Shown piece after piece: positions 9,142 through 17,639 of a stretch of DNA of 64,000 nucleotides. The DNA is from Polyangium mundeleinium. GTDB lineage: Bacteria; Myxococcota_A; Polyangia; Polyangiales; Polyangiaceae. Position 1 is the first letter of the stretch; each line of letters begins with the position of its first letter. The stretch covers positions 9,952,501-10,016,500 of the forward strand of contig NZ_JAQNDO010000001.1 of the NCBI RefSeq assembly GCF_028369105.1. Reading direction: 5' to 3'. A program made the translations under genes and the position numbers. Below the pieces are notes generated by a model. The model had not been told where the DNA came from, did no database searches, and saw nothing but the letters and a program-made list of their open reading frames with translations.

Positions 9142-9773
9142 CGAACACCGTGTCGATCGTGCTCGCGGCCGGAAAAGGCATGCGCCTCGGCGGACCGAAG
9201 GCGCTGCTCCTCTGGCCCGGGCTGCCTGGGCAGAAACCGCGGCCGCTCGCGATCGCGCACGCCGAGGCCCGCCTCTCGGCCGAGTCGTCGCGGGTCGTCG
9301 TCGTCGCGCGCAAGCCCATCGTGCAGGCGCTCATCCCGTTCGTCCGTCCCGGCCTCGACCTGCTCGTCTCCGACGCGGACGACGAGCTCGGCCCCGCGGG
9401 CTCCATCGCCACGGCCGTCCAGCGCATCGCCGCGAACGACCGCGTGCTCGTCTGCCCCGTCGACACGTTGCCCGCGCGCGCGACGACGACCGCGGCCTTG
9501 CTCGGGGCCCTCGGCGCGGATGGCGCGCCTCCACTCGCGACGCGCCCGCGGCATGGCGGCCGCGCGGGGCACCCTGTCGCGCTGCAAGGCCACGCGCTCG
9601 ATCGGTATCGCCAGCCGAACCCGCCTCCGCTGCGGGATCACGTCCACGCGCTCGGCGGCGACCTTCGTGACGTCGACGTCGACGATGCCGACGTGCTCGT
9701 GGACATCAACACGCCCGCCGAGGCGATGCGGTACCTACGCGCGCCGCCCACGTTCCTCGGCGACGGCCCCTAG
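9138..9773 (+). CDS. MocA/PucB-like molybdenum cofactor nucleotidyltransferase
   Basis: A 211-residue NTP-transferase of the MobA/MocA type. The N-terminus has the nucleotide-binding loop LAAGKGMRLGGPKALL, then a conserved PVDTLPA (metal-binding Asp position), HGGRAGHPVAL, and a C-terminal VLVDINTPAEA as in MocA/PucB. Family members add CMP (or GMP) to molybdopterin to form the dinucleotide cofactor. The ATG overlaps the stop of xdhC (ATGA). A sulfuration/insertion protein next to a cofactor nucleotidyltransferase is the usual arrangement for bacterial molybdenum hydroxylases (pucAB-like). Confidence 0.88.
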   Translation: MTNTVSIVLAAGKGMRLGGPKALLLWPGLPGQKPRPLAIAHAEARLSAESSRVVVVARKPIVQALIPFVRPGLDLLVSDADDELGPAGSIATAVQRIAANDRVLVCPVDTLPARATTTAALLGALGADGAPPLATRPRHGGRAGHPVALQGHALDRYRQPNPPPLRDHVHALGGDLRDVDVDDADVLVDINTPAEAMRYLRAPPTFLGDGP

Positions 9774-9791
9774 ACCGGAGAGGAGCTCCTC

Positions 9792-10853
9792 GTGGACGAG
9801 ACACCGCTTGCATCTGGATCCCGGCGCGCGTGGGCGCGCGGCACCTTGCTCGGGCTCGCGGTGGGCGATGCGCTCGGCACCACGCTCGAGTTCACGAAAC
9901 GCGAGGCGCCCTCGTTTCCCGAGCTCGCCAAGGGCCCGCACACCGACGTCACGGGCGGCGGACCGTTCCGCGTCGCCCCTGGGCAGGTCACCGACGACAC
10001 GCAGATGGCCACGTGCCTCGCGCTCAGCCTGAAGGAACACGGCCGGTATCACGCGGCCGACGTGGCGGCGCGTTACGTCGCGTGGGTGGAGCACGCCTTC
10101 GACATCGGCAACCTCACGCACGCCTCGCTCTCCATGATCGCCCGCGGCGTCTCCCTCGGCGAAGCCTCGCGCCGCGCCTGGATCCACTCCGAGCGCAAGA
10201 CCGCGGGCAACGGCTCGCTCATGCGGATCGCGCCGATCGGCGTCGCGCTCGCAAGCGCCCCCGAGGCGCGCCGCATGGCTGCGCTCGCCGACAGCGCGAT
10301 CACCCACTACGACCCGCGTTGCCGCATCACGTGCGCCGCGCTCTGCGCCGCGATCGCCGCGGCCGGCGCGGGACAAACCTCCGCGACGGACCTGTTCGAG
10401 GTGGTCCGCGCCGAGGTCGAAGCGGCCGCCGCGACGCTCATCGACATCGTCCCCAGCGACGGCCGTGACGTCGAGGCTGCGCGCGCCGAGCTGCGCTGGG
10501 ATCTCGAGCTCGCCGTTCGGGACGATCCCGAGCTCTACGGCCCCGAGATTCACCTGCATCGCCAGCAAGGGTTCGTCCGCGTGGCATTCCGGCTCGTGCT
10601 CTGGGAGCTCCTGCACGCTCCGTCCTACGAGGCCGCGCTGATCGACGTCGTCAACCGCGGCGGCGACGCCGACACGAACGGCGCGATCACGGGCGCGCTC
10701 CTCGGCGCGCGCTTCGGCGAGGATGCGATCCCGGCGGCGTGGCGCGAGCGTGTCCTCGGTGCGCTCGCGGACCGCCCTCCGAGCGCGCTGCGTGACCTCT
10801 ACCATCCGCGCCGCCTGGTCGAGCTCGCCGACAGCATCAAAGGCGCCGAATAG
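9792..10853 (+). CDS. ADP-ribosylglycohydrolase (DraG/ARH family)
   Basis: A 353-residue protein starting at GTG 9792, with AGGAG at 9781-9785. The family signatures are all present: GLAVGDALGTTLEF at the N-terminus, GQVTDDTQM (the TDDT metal-binding motif), and RGGDADTNGAITGALLGA (the C-terminal DxDT metal motif). ARH enzymes use two Mg ions to remove ADP-ribose from proteins, nucleic acids or metabolites. The gene lies between the cofactor genes and the molybdopterin subunit gene, on the same strand with 18-45 base gaps, so it may be co-transcribed with them; why is unclear. Confidence 0.9.
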   Translation: MDETPLASGSRRAWARGTLLGLAVGDALGTTLEFTKREAPSFPELAKGPHTDVTGGGPFRVAPGQVTDDTQMATCLALSLKEHGRYHAADVAARYVAWVEHAFDIGNLTHASLSMIARGVSLGEASRRAWIHSERKTAGNGSLMRIAPIGVALASAPEARRMAALADSAITHYDPRCRITCAALCAAIAAAGAGQTSATDLFEVVRAEVEAAAATLIDIVPSDGRDVEAARAELRWDLELAVRDDPELYGPEIHLHRQQGFVRVAFRLVLWELLHAPSYEAALIDVVNRGGDADTNGAITGALLGARFGEDAIPAAWRERVLGALADRPPSALRDLYHPRRLVELADSIKGAE

Positions 10854-10897
10854 AAGCGTTCTCCATCGAGGCGATCCGCGGTATCGTGTCGCCCGCG

Positions 10898-13174
10898 ATG
10901 ACGACCGCCGCGCAAAACGCTTCGTCTGCCCGCCCTCCCTTCATCGGGACCAACGTGCCGCGCACCGATGGCGCGTCCAAGGTGACGGGGCGCGCCGCGT
11001 ACGTCGACGACCTCCCCCGCGAGCCCGGTGAGCTCTTCGGCGCCACCGTCCGCAGCCCCGTCCCGCGCGCTCGCCTCCGCGGCATCACCCTCGATCCCGC
11101 GTTCGACTGGAGCGACGTCACCGTCGTGCGCGCCTCGGATCTCGCGGTGAACGAGGTCCAGTGCATCTCGGCCGAACAGCCGATCCTCGCGGCCGATCAG
11201 ATCCGCCACGCCTACGAGCCCGTCGTCCTCCTCGCGTGCGCGGACAAACGCAAGCTCGCGCAGGCCGTGCGCGCCGTGAAGCTCGACCTCGAACCGCTCA
11301 CGCCCATCCTCGACCCCGAGCAGTCGCTCGCCAAGGCCGACGTCATCTGGGGCGAGGACAACGTCCACAAGCGCTTCTCCATCACCAAGGGCCGCGCCAA
11401 CCTCCCCGACGCGTCCGCCAGCACCGCTGCGATCGACGCTGCGATCGCGGGCTGCGAGGTCGTCGTCCGCGGCCGCTACACCACGCACCACCAGGAGCAG
11501 CTCTACATCGAGCCGCAGGGCGTGATCGCCCACTGGGACGAGAAGGGCGTCCACATCACCGGCTCCCTCCAGTGCCCTTATTACGTGCACAAAGCACTCG
11601 TCCACGGCTTCAAGCTCGCGGCCGATCACGTGCACGTCACGCAGGCCGTCACGGGCGGCGGGTTCGGGGGCAAGGAGGAGTATCCCTCGGTGATCGCCCT
11701 CCACGCCGCGCTGCTCGCGCAGAAGAGCGGCAAGCCCGTGCGCATGATCTACGACCGCAAGGAGGACATCGAGGCGACCACCAAGCGTCACCCGGCCATC
11801 TGCGAGATCGTCTCCGGCTGCGATCGTGATGGCACGCTCCGCGCGCTCTCCATCCGCATCCTCATGGACGGCGGCGCCTACATGACGCTCACGCCCGTCG
11901 TCCTCTCGCGCGGCGCCCTCCACGCCGCCGGCGTCTACCGCTGGGACGACGTGCGCATCGACGCCATCGCCGTCGCCACGAACACCCCGCCGAACGGCGC
12001 CTTCCGCGGCTTCGGCGCGCCCCAGACCATCTGGGCGATCGAACGACACCTCGACCGCGTCGCCGAGGAGCTCGGCCGCGACCCGATGGACCTCAAAGCG
12101 CAGAACATGTTGCGCGAGGGCGACACCACGGCGACGGGCCAGACCCTGCGTGGCTCCGTCGGCGTCGCCGAGTGCGTGGAAAAAGCCCTCGCGGCGAGCG
12201 GGTACCACGACAAACGGAAGCGCCCTCCGGCCGTCCGCGGCCGCGTCGCGCGCGGCATCGGCGCGAGCGTCTTCATGCACGGCGCGGGCTTCACCGGCTC
12301 GGGCGAGAAGTACCTCAAGGGCCGCGTCGCCGTGGATCTCCTGCCCGGCGGGCGCCTGCGCATCCGCACCGCCTCGACCGACATCGGCCAGGGCACCGAG
12401 ACCGTCTTCCGCCAGATCGTCGCCGACGCCGCGGGCGTTCGCCTCGAAGACGTCGACTTCGCCGTCCCTTCGACCTCGTACGTTCCCGACTCCGGCCCCA
12501 CGGTCGCGTCGCGCACCGTCATGGTCGTCGGCGGCATCGTCGAGCGCGCCGCGCGCGAGGTCGCCGCGCGTGTCCACGCCGAGCAGGCGTCGGGCGGCGG
12601 CGACTTCGTCACGGCCGCCGATCGTTTGCTCACCAAGGAACGCGAGGTCACGGCGCTCGTACAGTACGAGCATCCCGGCTGGGTCACCTGGGACGACGTC
12701 ACGTACAAGGGCGACGCGTACCCCGTGTACGGCTATGCGTGTGACGTGGCCGAGGTCGAGGTCGACCTCGACACGCTCGAGGTCACGGTCACGGGCTTCT
12801 GGTCCGCGACGGACGTCGGCAAGGCGATCCACCCCGTCATGTGCAAAGGCCAGATCGAGGGCGGCAGCCTCCAGGCGATCGGCTGGGCGCTCTGGGAGGA
12901 CGTCGTCTGGAAGAACGGCCTCATCCAGAACCCGCGCATGACGAACTACATCATCCCGACCGCGCTCGACGCGCCTCCCATGCACGTCGACCTCGTCGAA
13001 GCTCCGTACGCGTACGGCCCCGGCGGCGGCGCCAAGGGCGTCGGCGAGCTGCCCATGGACGGCGGCGCACCTGCGATCGCCGCGGCCGTCGCGCACGCGA
13101 CGGGAATTTTCGCGCGGGATCTTCCCCTCTTGCCGGAGCGCCTCCTCGAGCTTCAGAACAGCCGCAAGGGCTGA
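10898..13174 (+). CDS. Xanthine dehydrogenase-type molybdopterin-binding subunit
   Basis: About 758 residues from ATG 10898 (a GTG at 10886 is in frame). This is the large catalytic subunit of the xanthine oxidase family: N-terminal RVDG-like region ([19 protein letters not shown]), [20 protein letters not shown], a C-terminal [12 protein letters not shown]. Residues equivalent to bovine xanthine oxidase Glu802, Arg880 and Glu1261 are visible as Glu260, Arg370 and Glu717; aldehyde oxidases usually differ at the first two. That favours a purine or similar heterocycle as substrate, though this is inference. It forms the Mo-hydroxylase with the [2Fe-2S] and FAD subunits encoded downstream. Confidence 0.92.
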   Translation: MTTAAQNASSARPPFIGTNVPRTDGASKVTGRAAYVDDLPREPGELFGATVRSPVPRARLRGITLDPAFDWSDVTVVRASDLAVNEVQCISAEQPILAADQIRHAYEPVVLLACADKRKLAQAVRAVKLDLEPLTPILDPEQSLAKADVIWGEDNVHKRFSITKGRANLPDASASTAAIDAAIAGCEVVVRGRYTTHHQEQLYIEPQGVIAHWDEKGVHITGSLQCPYYVHKALVHGFKLAADHVHVTQAVTGGGFGGKEEYPSVIALHAALLAQKSGKPVRMIYDRKEDIEATTKRHPAICEIVSGCDRDGTLRALSIRILMDGGAYMTLTPVVLSRGALHAAGVYRWDDVRIDAIAVATNTPPNGAFRGFGAPQTIWAIERHLDRVAEELGRDPMDLKAQNMLREGDTTATGQTLRGSVGVAECVEKALAASGYHDKRKRPPAVRGRVARGIGASVFMHGAGFTGSGEKYLKGRVAVDLLPGGRLRIRTASTDIGQGTETVFRQIVADAAGVRLEDVDFAVPSTSYVPDSGPTVASRTVMVVGGIVERAAREVAARVHAEQASGGGDFVTAADRLLTKEREVTALVQYEHPGWVTWDDVTYKGDAYPVYGYACDVAEVEVDLDTLEVTVTGFWSATDVGKAIHPVMCKGQIEGGSLQAIGWALWEDVVWKNGLIQNPRMTNYIIPTALDAPPMHVDLVEAPYAYGPGGGAKGVGELPMDGGAPAIAAAVAHATGIFARDLPLLPERLLELQNSRKG

Positions 13175-13212
13175 GGCGTCTGGCCCCGCGAACCGACGGA
13201 GACATTACGACC

Positions 13213-13605
13213 ATGCGAATCCTCCACACCATGCTCCGCGTCGGCGACCTCGACCGATCGCTCGCGTTTTACACGGACGTCCTCGGCATGAAGCTCATCC
13301 GCCGGCGCGACTATCCGGAGGGCCGGTTCACGCTCGCGTTCATCGGCTACGGCGACGAATCGGAGACCGCGGTCCTCGAGCTCACGCACAACTGGGACAC
13401 GAAGAGCTACGAGATCGGCACGGGCTACGGCCACATCGCGATCCAGGTCGACGACGCGTACAAGGCCTGCGAAGAGGCCAAGAAGCGCGGCGGCAAGGTC
13501 ACGCGCGAGGCGGGGCCGATGAAGCACGGCACCACCGTGATCGCGTTCGTCGAGGATCCGGACGGCTACAAGATCGAGTTCATCCAGCGCAAGGTGGAGG
13601 AATGA
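13213..13605 (+). CDS. gloA: Glyoxalase I (lactoylglutathione lyase)
   Basis: A 130-residue vicinal-oxygen-chelate protein closely resembling Glo[21 protein letters not shown] with the first metal His, [22 protein letters not shown] with Glu, [11 protein letters not shown] with His, and [11 protein letters not shown] with the last Glu. The four metal ligands (His, Glu, His, Glu) are all present. It converts the hemithioacetal of methylglyoxal and glutathione to lactoylglutathione. Unusually, it sits inside the molybdenum hydroxylase operon and overlaps the [2Fe-2S] subunit gene by ATGA. A glutathione-dependent formaldehyde dehydrogenase gene at 41.7 kb fits with glutathione use in this organism. 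Confidence 0.9.
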   Translation: MRILHTMLRVGDLDRSLAFYTDVLGMKLIRRRDYPEGRFTLAFIGYGDESETAVLELTHNWDTKSYEIGTGYGHIAIQVDDAYKACEEAKKRGGKVTREAGPMKHGTTVIAFVEDPDGYKIEFIQRKVEE

Positions 13606-14087
13606 CCTTGAAGATCACGCTCACCCTCAACGGCCTTTCGCGCGAGGTCGACCTGCCGCCGCTCGTGCGGCTGCTCGACGCGCTCCGCGGCCCGCTCGGC
13701 CTTCCGGGGACCAAGGAGGGCTGCGGCGAGGGCGAGTGTGGCTCGTGCACGGTCCTGCTCGACGGCGAGCCCGTGAACGCATGCCTCGTCTCGATCGGCC
13801 AGTGCGAAGGCCGCGCCGTCACCACCGTCGAGGGCCTCTCGGACGCGACGCACCTCGCCCCGCTCGCGCGTTGCTTCGTCGATCACGGCGGCGCGCAGTG
13901 CGGCATCTGCACCCCCGGCATGCTCATCTCGGCCGAGGCGCTCCTCGCGCGCAGGGCCGACCCGAACGACGAGGAGATCCGCGAGGCCATCGCGGGCAAC
14001 CTCTGCCGCTGTACGGGCTACCAGCGCATCGTCGACAGCATCCGCGAGGCCGCGCGCGAGCGTCGGGAAGCGGGAGGGGCGTCGTGA
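13602..14087 (+). CDS. Molybdenum hydroxylase [2Fe-2S] subunit
   Basis: 161 residues with two [2Fe-2S] clusters. The plant-type ferredoxin cluster motif is [21 protein letters not shown] at about residues 43-65; the second cluster motif is CGICTPGM followed by CRCTGY near residues 103-142. The subunit passes electrons from the molybdenum centre to FAD. It overlaps both neighbours by four bases (ATGA upstream with gloA, GTGA downstream with the FAD subunit), so the three proteins should be made together. There is no export signal of the Tat type, so the enzyme is cytoplasmic. Confidence 0.93.
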   Translation: MTLKITLTLNGLSREVDLPPLVRLLDALRGPLGLPGTKEGCGEGECGSCTVLLDGEPVNACLVSIGQCEGRAVTTVEGLSDATHLAPLARCFVDHGGAQCGICTPGMLISAEALLARRADPNDEEIREAIAGNLCRCTGYQRIVDSIREAARERREAGGAS

Positions 14088-14980
14088 GCCTCGCGGACCT
14101 TCCCCAGCACGACATGCGGCGCGCCGGCTCGCTCGACGCGCTCTGTGGCCTCGTCTCGGAGCGGCACACGCGCGGCGAGGCCACGGTCCTGCTCGCGGGC
14201 GGGACCGACTGGGTCGTCGAACAGGAGCTCAAGCCCCCGCGCCGCGACGCCGATCCGCTGCCCCTCGTCGTCGACGTCTCCCGCCTTTCGGAGCTCCGCG
14301 GCATCACGGCCACGCGGGGCCTCCTGCGCATCGGCGCGGCCACGACGTACCTCGAAATCCGCCGCCACCCCGTGGTCATCGAGCGCGCCCCGATGCTCGC
14401 GCACATGGCCCGCGAGCTCGGCGCGATCCAGATTCAGGCCCGCGGCACGCTCGGCGGCAACCTCGCGACGGCCTCGCCCGCGGCCGACGGCGTCGCGGCG
14501 CTCGCGGCCTACGACGCGTCGATCGTCGTGAAGAGCGTCCGCGGCGAACGCCGGATCCCCTTCTCCTCGCTGCAAACGGGGTACAAGCAAAGCACGCGCG
14601 CGCCGGACGAGGTCATCGTCGCCGTGGAGATCGCGCTCCCGCCCGAGGGATCACCCTGGATCTGGCGCAAGGTCGGCACGCGGCGGGCGCAGGCTATCTC
14701 CAAGGTCGCGCTCGCGGGCATCGCGGTGCGCTCCGAGGATCGGGTCGTACGTCTTGGCCTCGGCATGGCCTCCGTCGCCCCGGTCACCGCGACCCTCCTC
14801 CAGACGCGCGCCCTCGTCCTCGCGACGCCCCTCTCCGCGCTCACCGCCGACGCCCTCGACGCCGCCGTCCTCGCGGACATCGCGCCCATCGACGACGTCC
14901 GCTCGACGCGAGAGTACCGCATCCACGCCGCGAAGGCCGTCGTACGGGGATTCCTCCGCGACCTCGGCGCGCCGGTCTGA
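14084..14980 (+). CDS. Molybdenum hydroxylase FAD-binding subunit
   Basis: About 298 residues starting at a GTG that overlaps the preceding stop (GTGA). It has the PCMH-type FAD fold: ATVLLAGGTDWVVEQELK and the typical QIQARGTLGGNLATASPAAD, followed by a CO dehydrogenase flavoprotein C-terminal domain (GTRRAQAISKVALA). It would take electrons from the iron-sulfur subunit and deliver them to NAD or another acceptor. The size is normal for the separate medium subunit. It is the last gene of the operon; the next gene is a separate acetyltransferase 35 bases away. Confidence 0.92.
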   Translation: MSLADLPQHDMRRAGSLDALCGLVSERHTRGEATVLLAGGTDWVVEQELKPPRRDADPLPLVVDVSRLSELRGITATRGLLRIGAATTYLEIRRHPVVIERAPMLAHMARELGAIQIQARGTLGGNLATASPAADGVAALAAYDASIVVKSVRGERRIPFSSLQTGYKQSTRAPDEVIVAVEIALPPEGSPWIWRKVGTRRAQAISKVALAGIAVRSEDRVVRLGLGMASVAPVTATLLQTRALVLATPLSALTADALDAAVLADIAPIDDVRSTREYRIHAAKAVVRGFLRDLGAPV

Positions 14981-15015
14981 AAATCGGTTGACCCGCCAAA
15001 CCCGCTTCCCCTCCC

Positions 15016-15522
15016 ATGACTGACCCCTTCTCCTTTCGCCCCATCCGGCCCGAGGACGATCCTGCGATCGCCGCGATCATCCGCGCCGTGATGCCCGAGT
15101 TTGGCGCGGACGGGCCTGGGTTTGCCATTCACGACCCCGAGGTCTCGGCCATGAGCGTGGCGTATTCCGGGCCTCGCTCCGCCTATTTCGTCGTCGAAAT
15201 GGATGGCCGGGTCGTGGGCGGCGCGGGGATCGGCCCGCTCGAAGGCGGCGACGCGGATACGGCGGAGCTGCGCAAGATGTACTTTTTGCGCGAGGCGCGC
15301 GGCAAGGGAATGGGCGAGCGCCTGCTCCAGCACATCCTCGGGGTCGCGCGGGAGCGTGGTTTCGCTCGCGTCTACCTGGAGACGCTCACGGGCATGGATT
15401 CCGCGATGCGCCTCTACGAGCGCCTCGGCTTTCGCCGCCTCGATCGGCAGCTCGGATCCACCGGACACCACGGCTGCAATCGTTTCTACATGCGCGATCT
15501 GGTGCCCGCGGTGACCACCTGA
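15016..15522 (+). CDS. GNAT family N-acetyltransferase
   Basis: A 168-residue GNAT protein. The start region FSFRPIRPEDDPAIAAII is typical, as are the acetyl-CoA loop EARGKGMGERLLQ (R/QxxGxG/A) and the C-terminal MRLYERLGFRRL. The substrate is not predictable. The protein is similar in pattern to small GNATs such as YjdJ/PhnO-type enzymes. It follows the molybdenum hydroxylase operon but no functional link is evident. Confidence 0.85.
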   Translation: MTDPFSFRPIRPEDDPAIAAIIRAVMPEFGADGPGFAIHDPEVSAMSVAYSGPRSAYFVVEMDGRVVGGAGIGPLEGGDADTAELRKMYFLREARGKGMGERLLQHILGVARERGFARVYLETLTGMDSAMRLYERLGFRRLDRQLGSTGHHGCNRFYMRDLVPAVTT

Positions 15523-15583
15523 TCCATGGGACAACGCTGCTCCTGACTTGATTTTTGGGGGCGCGGATGGCTTTACTGCGCCC

Positions 15584-16507
15584 ATGAACGGTCTTCGAGC
15601 GTTTTCCCTCGTCTTCTTGCTCGCCACGAGCGCCGTCGCTTGCTCTGCCCCGAAGCCCGAGCCTGAAATCGCCTCCTCGGCGACGCAGCCCGGATACGCG
15701 CAGGACTATCCGACCGTCGTGCAGCAGATCGTCAAGGACTTCGGCCGCGACGACGACGATGCGCGGACGCTCACCTCGGGTTTTTCCGAGTACCCGAAGG
15801 GCCTCAAGGCGCCCGACTGGAGCGTCGTTGGCGACATTCACCGCACCGCGAACGACGCGGGCCGGAGCCACGCGTACGTCGAGCGCAACCGCGAGGTCCA
15901 GGGCGCGGCGGCGTTTTTCCTCGCCGAGCAGGACGAAATCGTCAAGAAGGTCGGCGGCTCGGCCACGTATGCGGCCAAGCAAAAGGGCTGCGAGGTCGAC
16001 CTCTCGGGGGTCGTCAGCAAATCGCTCACCGATTCCGTCGGCAAGCAGCTCGAAAAGCGGCTCCGCGAGCGGAACGAGGCCCACTCCATCATCGACCGGC
16101 ACCGGACCGAGCTCGGCAAGGAGGATGCGGCCACGCTCGAAGAGCAAGCCGATCAGATCAGCCGCGCGAGTTACCTCGTGCACATCGCGATGGTCGAGGA
16201 GAAGGTGCGCCTGCGCGCGCTCATCGAAGAAGCCGAGCAGGTGAAGAAGACGCTCGACGATTACATCGCCCGGGAGCGCGCCTCGCAGGGCAAGGGCAAA
16301 GAGGCGGACCAGAAGGCGAGCGAGGCGCGGATCACGCGTGCCCAGGAGAGCAAGGCGCAGATCGACGGCTCGCTGACCCAGGCCCGGGAGATGGAGAAGA
16401 AGATGGAGGAGCGCGTCACGGCCGCGCAGAAGCGGCACGCGGACGCGCTGAACGCGCTGCTCGCCGACGTGGACAAACGGGCGAAGGACGCCGGCCAGAA
16501 AAAATGA
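15584..16507 (+). CDS. Coiled-coil lipoprotein of unknown function
   Basis: About 307 residues from ATG 15584. The signal MNGLRAFSLVFLLATSAVAC ends in a lipobox-like AVAC. The mature part is strongly helical and charged: from about residue 140 to the end it is rich in Glu, Lys, Arg and Ala with heptad-like spacing, predicting long coiled coils. No domain recognised. An upstream in-frame start at 15548 would remove the lipoprotein signal and was rejected. A small gene may follow in overlap. Confidence 0.75.
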   Translation: MNGLRAFSLVFLLATSAVACSAPKPEPEIASSATQPGYAQDYPTVVQQIVKDFGRDDDDARTLTSGFSEYPKGLKAPDWSVVGDIHRTANDAGRSHAYVERNREVQGAAAFFLAEQDEIVKKVGGSATYAAKQKGCEVDLSGVVSKSLTDSVGKQLEKRLRERNEAHSIIDRHRTELGKEDAATLEEQADQISRASYLVHIAMVEEKVRLRALIEEAEQVKKTLDDYIARERASQGKGKEADQKASEARITRAQESKAQIDGSLTQAREMEKKMEERVTAAQKRHADALNALLADVDKRAKDAGQKK

Positions 16508-16578
16508 CGCAACTGCCGGGGGCCTCCGGTCGATGGAGCGAGGGTGAGGACAACCCCTCGCTCCCCTGGAGGTCTCCC

Positions 16579-16800
16579 GTGCCCTCGTTTTTCCCCTTCC
16601 CCGGTTCAGGACAAACGCATCCTCCGGCCCCCTCCGCCGACATTCCGGCGCCGCGGCCCGCGCAGGCCGATCCCACGCTCGAATCCGTGCCTCCGCCGAA
16701 CGGCGGCGACATGGACCTCGCGTGGGATGACACGCAGCCCATAAGTTTGATTCCGGTGGAGCGCCCCGGTGGGGCCGCTCAATCCGCAGCGAAGCAGTAG
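16579..16800 (+). CDS. Possible small Pro-rich protein
   Basis: About 73 residues from GTG 16579, preceded by GGAGG at 16568-16572, a good ribosome binding site. An earlier ATG at 16504 overlaps the preceding stop (ATGA) but lacks an obvious binding site of its own. The peptide is Pro-rich in the first half and has WDDTQPISLIPVE near its C-terminus. It overlaps the convergent lipoprotein gene by 22 bases at the 3' ends. No family known. It may not be a real gene. Confidence 0.4.
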   Translation: MPSFFPFPGSGQTHPPAPSADIPAPRPAQADPTLESVPPPNGGDMDLAWDDTQPISLIPVERPGGAAQSAAKQ

Positions 16801-17570
16801 ACGCGCCCATTGCCGCCCTTCGGGGCGGTATCGCCGCAATTGCCGTTGACGTGCACCGAATTCCACGGCCTGTACATCTCGGCATCACTCATGTTGGGAC
16901 CGAGCCCATCGCTATGACCCACCTGCGCGGTCATGGCGGGGTCTTCGGAGGTCCAGTCCGCGCAGGTTTGCCCGGGGACGAGCGTGCCGTCCCGCGCCGT
17001 GCCGGTGAGCACATCGTGCTGATTCGGCTGGGGGGAACCCTCCCACTGACCCGGCACCATCTCGCCCTTTTCGTCGAGGAACACGGTGTGATCGCCGTAC
17101 CTCTCGTGCAGCTCGGTCAGGTTCGCCGCCACGAGCGCGCCCTTCGCGTTGTACCAGGGGCCGGCGCCAATCCTGTCCTTGGCGTGCACGGGCTGGTTGT
17201 TCGGGCCATTCTCGACGCTGAGATAAGCGCGCCACGTCTTCGCCCCGGCGCCGACCGCGGTGGCCAGGTCCTGGCACCTCTTGTCCGCCCCGGCGAGCCC
17301 GCCCAGGTTGGCTGTCGTGCTCCCGGTGCTGGAGACGAAGAAGCTGAGCCCCTTCGCTTCGCTCCCACCAGCGCCGCCCATGCCGCCGGTGCCGCCCATG
17401 CCGCCGGCGCCACCATTGCCGCCGGTGCCGGAGCCTGTGCTGCTGGAGCTGGAGCCGCTCCCGACGGAGCTATCGCCCAGGCTCTCGCTGCACCCTACGG
17501 CGGCGAGCGTGAGGCCAAGACCGAGGAGGACGCCGAAGCTGCGAAGGTGATGCGTGCCGGATCGTTTCAT
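16779..17570 (-). CDS. Lipoprotein with Gly-rich linker and DUF1554/lectin-like domain
   Basis: 263 residues. A lipoprotein signal ends in AAVGC, then a Ser/Gly linker (GSSSSSTGSGTGGNGG...) of about 45 residues typical of surface lipoproteins of Polyangiales. The C-terminal domain starts SFFVSSTGSTTANLGGLAGADKRCQDLA and ends CGDTAPKGGNGRVYCFA; this pattern is seen in DUF1554 or collagen-NC10-like (C-type-lectin-like) domains. A ligand is unknown. The linker probably carries the domain away from the outer membrane. Confidence 0.78.
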   Translation of the reverse strand: MKRSGTHHLRSFGVLLGLGLTLAAVGCSESLGDSSVGSGSSSSSTGSGTGGNGGAGGMGGTGGMGGAGGSEAKGLSFFVSSTGSTTANLGGLAGADKRCQDLATAVGAGAKTWRAYLSVENGPNNQPVHAKDRIGAGPWYNAKGALVAANLTELHERYGDHTVFLDEKGEMVPGQWEGSPQPNQHDVLTGTARDGTLVPGQTCADWTSEDPAMTAQVGHSDGLGPNMSDAEMYRPWNSVHVNGNCGDTAPKGGNGRVYCFAAD

Positions 17571-17639
17571 GGAAGCCTCCTGAGGAAGTATCGAGTCGAG
17601 GCGGCAGAATCGCGTGTACGCGGCGGCGCGTCCAGCGTG

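Noticed and set aside
10799-13096. A 765-codon minus-strand frame opposite the molybdopterin subunit gene
   Set aside because: The opposite strand encodes a perfect xanthine-dehydrogenase-type protein, and the antisense frame has no known domain.
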